From Firm-04 sp045617625 (GTDB lineage Bacteria; Bacillota; Clostridia; Oscillospirales; Ruminococcaceae): a stretch of 31,914 nucleotides of DNA. This document shows positions 7,432 through 16,105 of the stretch, piece by piece. Position numbers and translations under genes: made by a program. The DNA lies in contig JAZLJA010000011.1 of the NCBI GenBank assembly GCA_045617625.1, positions 1 to 31,914 on the forward strand, read 5' to 3'. The notes below the pieces were generated by a model that worked only from the letters and a program-made list of their open reading frames with translations, searched no databases and was not told where the DNA came from. How positions within the stretch are numbered: the stretch's first letter is position 1; every line of letters begins with the position of its first letter.

Positions 7432-8844
7432 ATGGTTTTTTCAAGCCTGTTTTTTCTATACCTCTTTTTGCCCGTATGCCTGCTGTGCTACGGGCTTTTG
7501 CCGTCTTTACGGCTGAAAAATGCGGTGTTGATCCTCTTTTCCCTCGTGTTTTACGCTTGGGGTGAGCCGTTCTATATCCTCCTGCTGCTGGGCAGCGTGC
7601 TGGTCAACTATCTGCTTGGTCTCGGCATCGGAAAATGTCAGGATAAGCAGAAACCCAAGCTTTCCACCGCGATTTTTACCTTTTCGCTGATTTTTAACAT
7701 CGGTTTGCTCGGTGTATTCAAATACAGCACCTTTATCGTCGAAAACCTCAACCTGATACCCTTTGTGCAGCTGCCTGTTCCGCATCTGCGGCTGCCCATC
7801 GGCATCAGTTTTTACACGTTCCAGATCTTGTCCTATATCATCGACCTTTACTGGGGCAATGTCGAGCGGCAGCGCAATCCGTTCCGATTCCTGCTGTATA
7901 TCTCGATGTTTCCGCAGCTTGTCGCAGGTCCGATCGTTCGCTATTCGACAATCGAAGCCGAGATCCGTGAGCGCCATGTCACCCTCACCGATTTCAGCAA
8001 CGGTCTCACCCGCCTGATTATGGGTCTTGCAAAAAAGGTCATCCTCGCAAACCACCTTTCCACGATCGTAGACGGCTTTTTCGGCGGCGATATCAGCACC
8101 CTGACCGTCGCGGGAACATGGTATGCGGTGATCGTCTACGCGATGCAGATCTATTTTGATTTTTCAGGCTATTCCGATATGGCAATCGGCATGGGATATA
8201 TGTTCGGTTTCCACTTTGACGAAAACTTCAAGCATCCGTTTCTGTGCAAGGATATCTCTGAATTCTGGCAGAGATGGCATATTTCGCTGGGCACGTTTTT
8301 CCGCGATTATCTGCTCTATGTCCCGATCTTCGGCAAACGCCGCAAGTATGGCGGATTGTTCCTCGTGTGGTTCTGCACGGGGCTTTGGCATGGCGCAAGC
8401 TGGAATTTCGTCATTTGGGGATTGTACTTCGGCGTGTTCATTCTGATCGAACAGCTCATCGGCAAAAAACGCATTCGCAAAATCCCGCTGGTGATTCGTC
8501 ATATTTACAGCAAAATCGTTATTTTTATCGGATTTGGTATCTTCTATTTCGAGAATTTCGGAAAGCTGCTGCAATTCTTCAAAAATCTGGTTGGATTGGG
8601 CGGCGGCAAGCTTTATGATAACTTCCTGCTGCTTTCCATGAAGGATAATTGTTTCCTTCTGGCAGCGGCGGTGATCTGCTGTTTCCCGATCTACAACGGT
8701 CTGCAAAGCCTCAAGCAGAAAAAAGAGGGGGCAGCGTATGTCATCGGCACGGGGCAGGTCATTGTCAATGCCGTTTTGCTGCTGGTGAGCAGTATTTTGC
8801 TGGTGGATGCCACCAACAATCCGTTCCTTTATTTCCGATTCTGA
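7432..8844 (+). CDS. MBOAT family O-acyltransferase (AlgI/DltB-like)
   Basis: 470 residues with about ten or more membrane segments. MBOAT signatures are present: LPIGISFYTFQILSYIID (about 121-138), SMFPQLVAGPIVRY (about 161-174), FWQRWHISLGTFFRDY with H283, and GLWHGASWNFVIWG with H320, the histidine expected at the active site. Family members move an acyl group from a cytoplasmic donor across the membrane to an extracellular polymer. The next two genes encode a DHHW/SGNH protein and an acyl carrier protein, so acyl groups likely arrive on the carrier, pass through this protein and are placed by the DHHW partner. ATG 7432 follows GTAGGAGC. It is not dltB in a standard dlt operon, because no dltA is present. 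Confidence 0.95.
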   Translation: MVFSSLFFLYLFLPVCLLCYGLLPSLRLKNAVLILFSLVFYAWGEPFYILLLLGSVLVNYLLGLGIGKCQDKQKPKLSTAIFTFSLIFNIGLLGVFKYSTFIVENLNLIPFVQLPVPHLRLPIGISFYTFQILSYIIDLYWGNVERQRNPFRFLLYISMFPQLVAGPIVRYSTIEAEIRERHVTLTDFSNGLTRLIMGLAKKVILANHLSTIVDGFFGGDISTLTVAGTWYAVIVYAMQIYFDFSGYSDMAIGMGYMFGFHFDENFKHPFLCKDISEFWQRWHISLGTFFRDYLLYVPIFGKRRKYGGLFLVWFCTGLWHGASWNFVIWGLYFGVFILIEQLIGKKRIRKIPLVIRHIYSKIVIFIGFGIFYFENFGKLLQFFKNLVGLGGGKLYDNFLLLSMKDNCFLLAAAVICCFPIYNGLQSLKQKKEGAAYVIGTGQVIVNAVLLLVSSILLVDATNNPFLYFRF

Positions 8845-8862
8845 TGAAAGGAGTGGCAAGCG

Positions 8863-10710
8863 ATGACGGATTCTGATTTGCTCGGCAATGCCGACAAGGA
8901 AATAGATATTGATCTGCCTGCGGAGGAAACACCCAAGGCGGCAGACGAAACACCTGCACAAAAGCCTCGGAAATCGGCGGGGAAAACTGCAAAACCGCAT
9001 GAAAACCGTCTGGAGGCGATTGCAAACGCCCGTGCAAAACGTCGTGAAGAAGCTGCACAGAAACGCTATGAGCGCAGAAAAGCCGACGAACGCAAACGTA
9101 TGGCGGAGCGCGAAAAAGCAGAGCAGAAACGCGCAGCCGAATCTGCGGCGGCAGAAGAAAAATCAGAGCCTGATATTTTGCAGCGCGTGCATGAGGCGGA
9201 AGAAGCACGTATTCTCGAAAAGCAGCGCATTGCACGCCGCGACAAGATTCAGGGCGAGGCAACGGCTGCATACCGTGAGGCGACAAAGGCAGCAAAGCAC
9301 GATGTCAAAAAACTGCGCCGCGCAAGCGATAAGCAATGGAAAAAGGACGCATCTGCGTTTGCTGCAAACAAACAGCTTCCGCATGCAGAAAAGCTGACAG
9401 GCGGCATCAACACTGCGGTTTGCCTGCTGCTGGCAGGCACGATCGCCGTCGGCATGGTGGTGCTGGAACGCCCCACGATGTCGGAAATCGAAAACCGCAA
9501 CCTTGCAACAATGCCCGAATTTTCCGTCGATGCGTATTTGAGCGGCGAATATACCGAGGGTGTTGCGAATTATTATAACGATACCGTGCCCATGCGTTCG
9601 ACATTCAAAAATCTCACCGCGTCGATTCGCAAATATATGGGCTGGCACGATGAGGGCGGCGTGACATTCCACGGCAATGCGCCCGTCACACCCGTTTCCA
9701 CCGATATCCCTGCGGAAACGACGGCTGTCACCACGACCGTGACCACTGTTGACCCGACTGTGGATGTCACCACCACAAAATCCACGACAACCACCGCCGC
9801 CGAAAATGAGGGACAGGAAGTCGGCGGAGAACTCAGCAACAACATTCTGATCGTGGACAAGCGTGCGATCTCCCTATACGGCGGCAGTTTTGCCGTGGGG
9901 CGCACTTACGCCGATTCGCTCAATAAGTATAAGCGCGATTTGGGCGACAACGTCAGCATTTATTCGATGGTGATTCCGACTCCTTGTTCGTTCTATACGC
10001 CCGACGAGTTCAAATATCTCATCGGCAGTGAGTGGGACAACATCGAAAACATCAACAGCAACTTGGAAAACGTCATTCCCGTCGATGCCTACTCTGCGCT
10101 TGCAAAGCACACCGACGAGCAGATCTATATGCGCACCGACCATCACTGGTCTGCGATGGGCGCGTTTTATGCGGCAGAAGAATTTTCGGCGGCGGCAAGA
10201 GTGCCGTTTGCACGCATTTCCGAGTATGACCGCGTTGCGAGAGAGGGCTATGTCGGCACGATGTACGGCTATTCAGGGGATATCACGCTGAAAAATAACC
10301 CCGAGGAATTCTTCTATTATGTCCCGAAAGCCGAATACACCACCCGATATTATACCCCTGCGTTGGAGGGCGGCTACGAGGGCAGTCTGCTGCTCGACAT
10401 CGACAAAATTGCAAAGCCCGTGAGCTGGTATCTCGTGTATATCGGCACCGATGAGCGTGTGACCCATGTGAACACCAATGTGAAAAACGGACGTAAACTC
10501 GCCATTTTCAAGGATAGTTACGGCAATGCACTGGTACCGTGGCTCACATCCTCGTTTGAGGATATCTATGTCATCGACATCCGTTATTTCAAGCCGAATG
10601 CGATTCAATATCTGAAAGATGTCGGCGCGACGGATGTGTTGTTTGTGATGAATACCTTTAGTGCAACGGGCGGCAACTGCAAGAAGATCGAGCAGATCCG
10701 AACCCAGTGA
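8863..10710 (+). CDS. DHHW family (AlgJ/AlgX-like SGNH) acyltransferase partner
   Basis: 615 residues. Residues 1-180 are a highly charged Lys/Arg/Glu/Ala helix-forming region predicted to stay in the cytoplasm. One membrane segment lies at about 183-201. After that come ENRNLATMPEF (about 210-220), common in this family, a Thr/Val-rich linker (about 276-312), and the catalytic region: RTDHHWSAMGA with D426-H427-H428-W429, and FKDSYGNA with D551-S552. AlgJ/AlgX relatives use an Asp-His-Ser triad to attach acetyl groups to extracellular polysaccharide. The 18-base gap from the MBOAT gene, with AAAGGAG before ATG, indicates one operon. The long cytoplasmic extension is unusual and could dock the carrier protein encoded next (inference). 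Confidence 0.9.
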   Translation: MTDSDLLGNADKEIDIDLPAEETPKAADETPAQKPRKSAGKTAKPHENRLEAIANARAKRREEAAQKRYERRKADERKRMAEREKAEQKRAAESAAAEEKSEPDILQRVHEAEEARILEKQRIARRDKIQGEATAAYREATKAAKHDVKKLRRASDKQWKKDASAFAANKQLPHAEKLTGGINTAVCLLLAGTIAVGMVVLERPTMSEIENRNLATMPEFSVDAYLSGEYTEGVANYYNDTVPMRSTFKNLTASIRKYMGWHDEGGVTFHGNAPVTPVSTDIPAETTAVTTTVTTVDPTVDVTTTKSTTTTAAENEGQEVGGELSNNILIVDKRAISLYGGSFAVGRTYADSLNKYKRDLGDNVSIYSMVIPTPCSFYTPDEFKYLIGSEWDNIENINSNLENVIPVDAYSALAKHTDEQIYMRTDHHWSAMGAFYAAEEFSAAARVPFARISEYDRVAREGYVGTMYGYSGDITLKNNPEEFFYYVPKAEYTTRYYTPALEGGYEGSLLLDIDKIAKPVSWYLVYIGTDERVTHVNTNVKNGRKLAIFKDSYGNALVPWLTSSFEDIYVIDIRYFKPNAIQYLKDVGATDVLFVMNTFSATGGNCKKIEQIRTQ

Positions 10711-10747
10711 AATTTCAGAAGATACGGAGAATTGAGGAGGAAAAACC

Positions 10748-10990
10748 ATGAGCAGAGAAGAAGTTTACGAGCGTTTGACCGAGATCTTTCAGGATGTGTT
10801 TGACGATGATCAGATCGAGTTGGATGACGACACCACCGCAGCTGATATTGAGGGCTGGGACAGTGTTGAGCATTTCAATCTGATTTCTGAGGTTGAGGCG
10901 GCATTCAAGATGCGGTTTCAGATGCGTGAGGTTTCGGGCATGAAGAATGTCGGGGAACTGGTTGACATTGTCATGGAGCGCGGAGAGTAA
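10748..10990 (+). CDS. acyl carrier protein
   Basis: 80 residues, acidic, predicted four-helix carrier. The GWDSVEHFNLI motif (36-46) supplies Ser39 as the phosphopantetheine attachment site. It follows the DHHW gene by 37 bases with a strong GAGGAGG site, and is last in the operon. The sequence differs from fatty-acid synthesis ACP (usual motif GADSLD) and looks more like carriers dedicated to a side pathway, such as DltC-type. No adenylating or acyl-transfer enzyme that would load it is in the window, so loading must come from elsewhere. The acyl group carried is unknown. Confidence 0.92.
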   Translation: MSREEVYERLTEIFQDVFDDDQIELDDDTTAADIEGWDSVEHFNLISEVEAAFKMRFQMREVSGMKNVGELVDIVMERGE

Positions 10991-11008
10991 ATCGGACCCT
11001 GCGGCACT

Positions 11009-11040
11009 GTAATGGGGGTGCTGCCCCCAAAACAAAGCGG
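11009..11040 (+). repeat. short type B-like repeat fragment, copy 4
   Basis: TAATGGGGGTGCTGCCCCCA followed by AAACAAAGCGG resembles the left part of the type B repeat (compare TAATGGGGCTCAGCCCCAAA at 27973-27992). GGGGG/CCCCC form a small hairpin. It lies just after the ACP stop codon and looks truncated. Confidence 0.55.
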
Positions 11041-11064
11041 CACTCATAGTATAAGTGAATAATA

Positions 11065-11108
11065 GTTACGCTCCCCGAGTACCTTGTATTCAGGGAGCGT
11101 AACTTTTA
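11065..11108 (+). terminator. terminator of the MBOAT-DHHW-ACP operon
   Basis: GTTACGCTCCC (11065-11075) pairs perfectly with GGGAGCGTAAC (11093-11103) around a 17-base loop, followed by TTTTATTA. Convergent to the regulator gene on the minus strand, for which it may also act. Confidence 0.85.
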
Positions 11109-11190
11109 TTATATTCTGAACGCCGTTTATCGTGGGATGCCCCTCTGGCAGATATGGGCAGAGCAAAATCAAAATGCGCCGCAGACACTC

Positions 11191-11898
11191 TCACGAGTGC
11201 ACAAATTTCTTCGGCGTGTCCACTCGCAGCACATAGCCCGCATTGCGTATCGTGTGGAGCAGCTTCACAGGAAAACCGTCATCCACCTTTCGCCGCAGAT
11301 AATGGATATACACACTGATGAGCGTATCGCTTTTGGTCATAATCTCTTTCGATACGTGGCTTTCAATGTTCTCGCGGGTGAGCGTCACCCCTTGATTGCA
11401 GATCATATATTCGAGGATCTCATATTCTTTCGCAGAAAGCGGCAGCCGTTTTCCGCTTCGTGTCGCAATCTGACGCTTGGTATCCACGGTCAAATCGGCA
11501 AGACAGTGGATGCCGTTGTCGGGGGTGACATCACTGCGCTGATAAGACCGCGCCATTCGGCGGATACGCGCAAGCAATTCGTCGATGTGAAATGGAATCG
11601 GCAGAAAATCATCCGCGCCGCTGTCAAGCCCCTGCACGCAGTCGGAGACCGAATTCTGCGGGCTCATGAGCAAAACGGGGGTATCAATTCCGCGGGTGCG
11701 CAGTTCACGCAGCACACCAAGCCCCGTGATGTCGGGCAGCGTGGTGTTGAGCAGAATCGCATCAAAGCGCGGTGAATCAAGAATCTGCAAGGCTTTCGTG
11801 CCGCTTGCGGCAGTGGTGGTCTGATAGCCATCCTCTGAAAGCCGCGCCAGGATATCGCGGCGAAGAATGGTGTTGCCTTCAATCAGCAGGATCTCCAC
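11191..11898 (-). CDS. OmpR/PhoB-type response regulator with degenerate receiver
   Basis: 235 residues from GTG 11898, chosen because AAAGGGGG lies 7 bases upstream; an in-frame GTG at 11928 lacks such a site. The receiver (1-117) keeps the fold (ILLIEGN, DAILL, DTPVLLMS, GADDFLPIPF) but key residues have changed compared with PhoB: the acidic pair is E7-G8, the phospho-acceptor Asp is N51 (AILLNTTLP), and the conserved Lys before Pro-Phe is I101. Ser79 keeps the Thr/Ser position. The C-terminal winged-helix DNA-binding domain (about 130-228) is intact, including LPLSAKEYEILEYM and RNAGYVL. No histidine kinase gene is adjacent. It probably works without classical phosphorylation (inference). 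It lies 65 bases after a lipoprotein gene on the same strand and may be cotranscribed with it. Confidence 0.92.
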   Translation of the reverse strand: MEILLIEGNTILRRDILARLSEDGYQTTTAASGTKALQILDSPRFDAILLNTTLPDITGLGVLRELRTRGIDTPVLLMSPQNSVSDCVQGLDSGADDFLPIPFHIDELLARIRRMARSYQRSDVTPDNGIHCLADLTVDTKRQIATRSGKRLPLSAKEYEILEYMICNQGVTLTRENIESHVSKEIMTKSDTLISVYIHYLRRKVDDGFPVKLLHTIRNAGYVLRVDTPKKFVHS

Positions 11899-11963
11899 TG
11901 GTGTACCCCCTTTTTCGTTGATACCCACAGAATATCATGCGAAGATAAAATGAATCTGAAATC

Positions 11964-13217
11964 TCAGCGCAGGGCGTCGGAGAGTGCCTGCGCCTCCGCG
12001 TCAGAGAGGGTGAGCGTGGTGCCGATGTGGTATAACGAAACACCTGCGAAATTCGGATTTTTCAGCACCTGCGCGGTTTCCTTGGCAGGGATGCCCGAAT
12101 CATCCAGCCATTCATTTGCCCCGCCCCCTGCATAGACATCCACCGCGCCGACTTTGTAAGTGGCGATGCCGATAATCAGCGAAACCGACGCATCACGGGG
12201 CAGATCACGCCAGCCTGCAAGCACATCGGCAAACGGCATACTGTCGTTGGCATAGCCGTAATAGAGCTGGGGAATCATCCAGTCGCAGTAGCCTTTTTCG
12301 GAGATCCACAGCCCGACATCGGCGAAAAGCTTGTTGTGATTGTTCGTGATGCTTGCCTGCGGACTGATCGAAAATACAGCATCTGCTGCAATATTATGCA
12401 CAGTGCCGCAGAGCTGGGATACGAGGGTCGAAATCTGCTCCCTGCGCCATGCCGCGAGATTATTTGCCTTTGCCTTCGTAAAAAACGAGGCATCAAAGGC
12501 AGTGTCGATGGTCGGATAGAAGTAATCGTCGATGTGGATGCCGTCGATGGGGTAATGGTTGAGAAGTTCGGCGGCGGTGCGGCAAATCAAATCGCGCACC
12601 GATTCGTCAGCGGGGTTGAAATACCAGCGATTTTCCCATAGGATCATGGATTTCTGCCGCTTTTCATCGCTTTGATACCAACGCTCTGCAAGTGTGTCGC
12701 CGTGCCATTGTTCCGTCATATGGGCGGCGGTTTGCAGGCGAAGCGGATTCAGCCATGCGTGCAGCGAAAGCCCCAGACTGCGGCATTCCTCCGAGAGAAT
12801 CTGCATCGGGTCGGCGGCGCAGGGGAGCGCGGCTTTCGGCAGCAGGTCAGAGGTGAAATACGCCTCCCCGAAGGCGCAGGCATGGGCAAAAATCGTGTTG
12901 ATGCCCAGTGCTTTCGCCTTTTGCAGATAGTCGCGCACCATGCTGCGGCAGAGGGCGGTGTCCTGCGAGGCAAACAGGGTATCGTAGAGCATATAGGGCA
13001 GCCATGCTGCGATTATTTTCGTATCTGCGCAGATTCGCTCGATGCCGCTTTGTGCCGAAAAGCACTGCTTCAGGTGGGTGAGCGTCTGTTCGCGATATGC
13101 CGCAGGGGAATAGCCTGCGTTTTTTGTTTGCGATGATGTATGTGCGGTGCATCCCGCAAACAGCAAAAACGCGAGAAAAACCGCGCAGAATCGTATAAAT
13201 TTCTGATGCCTTGCCAT
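11964..13217 (-). CDS. GHL10 family (DUF187-like) glycoside hydrolase lipoprotein
   Basis: 417 residues from ATG 13217, which has AGGAGGCT 5-6 bases upstream. The N-terminus is a lipoprotein signal: basic start, hydrophobic stretch and lipobox FAGC with Cys23. The body shows the GHL10/PF02638 pattern: an early AAWLPYMLY strand, LGINTIFAHACAFGEAYF, LHAWLNPLR, WYFNPADESVRDLI, the characteristic YPIDGIHIDDYFYP with its acidic residues, and later DWMIPQLYYGY. GHL10 enzymes have a TIM-barrel and are thought to act on cell-surface glycans or peptidoglycan; activity of this one is not known. Product should be anchored on the outer face of the membrane. It is divergent from queA; I found no convincing promoter in the 200 bases upstream. 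Confidence 0.9.
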   Translation of the reverse strand: MARHQKFIRFCAVFLAFLLFAGCTAHTSSQTKNAGYSPAAYREQTLTHLKQCFSAQSGIERICADTKIIAAWLPYMLYDTLFASQDTALCRSMVRDYLQKAKALGINTIFAHACAFGEAYFTSDLLPKAALPCAADPMQILSEECRSLGLSLHAWLNPLRLQTAAHMTEQWHGDTLAERWYQSDEKRQKSMILWENRWYFNPADESVRDLICRTAAELLNHYPIDGIHIDDYFYPTIDTAFDASFFTKAKANNLAAWRREQISTLVSQLCGTVHNIAADAVFSISPQASITNNHNKLFADVGLWISEKGYCDWMIPQLYYGYANDSMPFADVLAGWRDLPRDASVSLIIGIATYKVGAVDVYAGGGANEWLDDSGIPAKETAQVLKNPNFAGVSLYHIGTTLTLSDAEAQALSDALR

Positions 13218-13341
13218 GACAGAGCCTCCTGTTTTCTGTTGTTCCACAAGAGTATTGTAGCAGGCATTCCGTGCGATTTTTGCCGAAAACACAACGCTTC
13301 CCACGATTTTTTCAAAGGAATGCAAAACCGCAAAATTCGAC

Positions 13342-13370
13342 TGGACAAATGCTGCGATTTGTGCTATACT
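13342..13370 (+). promoter_or_regulatory. promoter for queA-pyk
   Basis: TGGACA (13342-13347), 17-base spacer, TATACT (13365-13370), about 48 bases before ATG 13418. It probably drives both queA and pyk, since only 28 bases separate them. Confidence 0.75.
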
Positions 13371-13417
13371 GTATCATGGATAGATTTGGAGCTTTTTGAG
13401 ACGAAAGGAAGCAGAAA

Positions 13418-14455
13418 ATGTCACCTGAATTTACGAAGCGAAGCACTTATTTTTACGATCTGCCGCAGGAACTCATCGCACAGACCCCTGTGGAACCCCG
13501 CAGTGCTTCGAGATTGCTGTGCCTTGACCGAAAAACGGGTGCCGTAGCGCACCATCATTTTTTTGAACTGGGCGATTTTCTCCGCGAGGGCGATCTGCTC
13601 GTGATGAACGATTCGCGTGTGCTGCCCGCAAGGCTTTACGGCGTGAAAACCGAGAACAACACCCCCATCGAATTTTTGCTGCTCAAGCCCGTGGGTGAAA
13701 AGGTCTGGGAGATCATCTGCAAGCCGGCGAAAAAGGCGAAGATCGGCACGAAGTTCCGCTTTGGCGACAAGCTGGAGGCGGAGGTGCTGGACATCACTGA
13801 GGACGGCGGACGTAAGGTGCGCTTTGTATGCGAGGGCAGTCTTTATGCGGTGCTCGATGAGATCGGACAAATGCCCCTGCCGCCTTACATCACCGAAAAA
13901 TTGCAGGATAAAGAACGCTATCAGACGGTCTATGCACGGGAACTCGGTTCTGCTGCCGCACCGACCGCAGGGCTGCACTTCACGCCTGAACTGCTCGCAT
14001 CGCTGAAGGAAAAAGGCATCGACGAGGCATTTGTGACGCTCCATGTGGGCTTGGGCACGTTCCGACCTGTCAAGGAAGACGACATCCGCAGCCACCATAT
14101 GCACATCGAGCATTATACCGTGCCTGCCGAAACCGCCGAAAAAATACGCAGAACCAAGGAAAACGGCGGACGCGTCATTGCCGTCGGCACGACCTCATGC
14201 CGCACACTGGAAGGTGCTTTTCAGGCACACGGCGAACTCTGTGCCTGCGAGGGTGACACGGGGATCTTCATTTATCCGCCCTATGATTTCAAGTGCATCG
14301 ACGGGCTGATCACCAATTTCCATCTGCCCGAATCCACGCTGATCATGCTGGTGTCGGCATTTGCCGGCTATGACAACACTATGGCGGCTTACCATACAGC
14401 GGTGGAAGAACGCTATCGCTTTTTCAGTTTTGGCGATGCCATGCTGATTCTATAA
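13418..14455 (+). CDS. queA: S-adenosylmethionine:tRNA ribosyltransferase-isomerase
   Basis: 345 residues, normal length for QueA, which transfers and isomerises the ribosyl group of SAM onto 7-aminomethyl-7-deazaguanine in tRNA, making epoxyqueuosine in the wobble position. Conserved stretches are LPQELIAQTPVEPR near the start, DLLVMNDSRVLPARL, the long LGSAAAPTAGLHFTPELL, HVGLGTFRPVKEDDI, HHMHIEHY, VGTTSCRTLE, and near the end LITNFHLPESTLIMLVSAFAG. ATG 13418 follows AAAGGA. No other queuosine genes are in the window; pyruvate kinase follows closely, which is a positional rather than functional link. Confidence 0.98.
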   Translation: MSPEFTKRSTYFYDLPQELIAQTPVEPRSASRLLCLDRKTGAVAHHHFFELGDFLREGDLLVMNDSRVLPARLYGVKTENNTPIEFLLLKPVGEKVWEIICKPAKKAKIGTKFRFGDKLEAEVLDITEDGGRKVRFVCEGSLYAVLDEIGQMPLPPYITEKLQDKERYQTVYARELGSAAAPTAGLHFTPELLASLKEKGIDEAFVTLHVGLGTFRPVKEDDIRSHHMHIEHYTVPAETAEKIRRTKENGGRVIAVGTTSCRTLEGAFQAHGELCACEGDTGIFIYPPYDFKCIDGLITNFHLPESTLIMLVSAFAGYDNTMAAYHTAVEERYRFFSFGDAMLIL

Positions 14456-14483
14456 ACAATTACATCACGGAGGAAACACAATA

Positions 14484-15911
14484 ATGAACCAATATCTGCG
14501 CAAAACCAAAATCGTATGTACCGTCGGTCCTGCCACTGACAATGATGAGATCATGCGGCAAATGATGCAGGCAGGCATGAATGTCGCAAGATTCAATTTT
14601 TCACACGCCAATTATGAAAAGGATAAAGTTCGTTTTGAGCAGGTCGTGCGCCTGCGCGAAGAACTTGGACTCCCGATCGCCACGATGCTTGATACCAAGG
14701 GTCCTGAAGTGCGTCTGCGGAAATTTCCCGACGGCCCCGTGGAACTGCATGACGGCGATACCTATACGCTCACCACACGCGATGTAGCATGCGATGCCGC
14801 AATCGGCAGCGTGACCTATTCGCGCCTCACCAACGATATCAAGCCAAACGACACGGTGATGATCGACGACGGCTTGGTGGAATTGCGCGTCGAACACGTT
14901 TCCTCAACGGATATCACCTGCAAGGTCATTCACGGCGGCACGGTGCGGGATAACAAATCCTGCAATTTTCCCGGCGTCAACCTCTCCATGCCGTATCTGA
15001 GCGATGCAGATATGAACGATCTGGAATTCGGCGCAAAGCTCGGGTTCGATTTCATCGCGGCAAGTTTTGCACGCACGGGCGCGGATATCCGCTATCTGCG
15101 GAAGTTCACGCAAAGTCTCGGATGGTATGGCGTGCGTATCATCGCAAAAATCGAAAACCGCGAGGGCGTGGACAACATCGACGAAATTCTCGATGCCGCT
15201 GACGGCATTATGGTCGCACGCGGCGATATGGGCGTGGAGATTCCGTTTGAGCAGATCCCTGCGATCCAGAAAGAACTGATTCGCAAGGGCTACGAAGCAG
15301 GCAAACAGGTCATCACCGCGACACAGATGCTCGATTCGATGATCGCACATCCTCGTCCGACCCGTGCCGAAATCACCGATGTGGCAAATGCGATCTATGA
15401 CGGTACGAGCGCGATCATGCTTTCGGGCGAGACTGCTGCGGGACAGTATCCCGTGGAGGCAGTGCGCACGATGAAGCGTATCGCCGTGACCACTGAAAGC
15501 AACATCGACTATAAGGGCGAATTCCTGAACCGCATGGGGGCAAAGGTCACCATCGCCGATGCGATCTCGCACGCGACGGTCACAACGGCTCACGATCTGG
15601 ATGCGGCGGCGATCGTCACGGTGACAAAGGGCGGCGAAACGGCACGCCTGATCTCAAAATATCGCCCGCTGTTCCCGATCATTTCCTGCACGATGGATCC
15701 GATGGTGCAGCGGCAGATGAATCTTTCGTGGGGTGTGCATCCGCTGGTGATCTCTGAAGAAACCAGCACAGATGCGCTGTTCCATCATGCAGTGGAGGCG
15801 GCGTGCAAGGCGGGGTATGTGGAGCCGAATGATCTGGTGGTCATCACGGCGGGCGTGCCGCTTGGCGTTGAGGGCACGACGAATCTTATGAAAGTTGAGA
15901 GGATCGAATGA
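14484..15911 (+). CDS. pyk: pyruvate kinase
   Basis: 475 residues. It converts phosphoenolpyruvate and ADP to pyruvate and ATP in the last step of glycolysis. Visible signatures are TKIVCTVGPATDN at the start, GMNVARFNFSH, MLDTKGPEVR, IIAKIENREGVDNIDEI with catalytic Lys222 and metal-binding Glu224, VARGDMGVEIP, ATQMLDSM and IMLSGETAAGQYP. It ends after the regulatory C domain (GVPLGVEGTTNLMKVERIE), so it lacks the additional PEP-utiliser domain (about 100 residues) found in many Bacillus-type enzymes. GGAGGAAAC precedes ATG. Cotranscription with queA is likely. Confidence 0.97.
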   Translation: MNQYLRKTKIVCTVGPATDNDEIMRQMMQAGMNVARFNFSHANYEKDKVRFEQVVRLREELGLPIATMLDTKGPEVRLRKFPDGPVELHDGDTYTLTTRDVACDAAIGSVTYSRLTNDIKPNDTVMIDDGLVELRVEHVSSTDITCKVIHGGTVRDNKSCNFPGVNLSMPYLSDADMNDLEFGAKLGFDFIAASFARTGADIRYLRKFTQSLGWYGVRIIAKIENREGVDNIDEILDAADGIMVARGDMGVEIPFEQIPAIQKELIRKGYEAGKQVITATQMLDSMIAHPRPTRAEITDVANAIYDGTSAIMLSGETAAGQYPVEAVRTMKRIAVTTESNIDYKGEFLNRMGAKVTIADAISHATVTTAHDLDAAAIVTVTKGGETARLISKYRPLFPIISCTMDPMVQRQMNLSWGVHPLVISEETSTDALFHHAVEAACKAGYVEPNDLVVITAGVPLGVEGTTNLMKVERIE

Positions 15912-15947
15912 CAGAGGTGCCTGCCGCGCTGATAAACGGCGTCCATC

Positions 15948-16000
15948 ACAAAAGTTTTGCGCAAGCTTTTTCAAAAGCTTGCAGGGTCGAGGGGCAGCGA
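15948..16000 (+). repeat. dispersed intergenic repeat, type A, copy 3
   Basis: AAAGTTTTGCG, then the CAAGCTTTTTCAAAAGCTTG hairpin, then CAGGGTCGAGGGGCAGCG. It is nearly identical to copy 1 over the hairpin and to copy 2 over GCAGGGTCGAGG. It starts about 37 bases after the pyk stop codon. Confidence 0.75.
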
Positions 16001-16024
16001 AACATAATATCAAAGCAGAAACAT

Positions 16025-16059
16025 AAAAGCGGACGACTCGCAAAGTCATCCGCTTTTTT
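16025..16059 (+). terminator. terminator between pyk and the XRE operon, likely bidirectional
   Basis: AAAAGCGGACGACT (16025-16038) pairs with AGTCATCCGCTTTT (16044-16057) with one mismatch, followed by a T-run to 16059. The A-run on the left arm provides a T-rich end for the minus strand, so it can close both convergent units. Confidence 0.88.
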
Positions 16060-16105
16060 GTGCTGTGAAAAATCTGTCATGCCCTATCTATGCGGCAGGC
16101 ATTTC

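Noticed and set aside
8164..9000. Open frame on the minus strand opposite MBOAT/DHHW
   Set aside because: It spans the junction of two well-supported genes in reverse and lacks a ribosome site or domain.
10748..10990. dltC of a standard dlt operon
   Set aside because: No dltA, dltD or dltX is present, and the partner is a DHHW protein rather than DltD, so the name is not supported.
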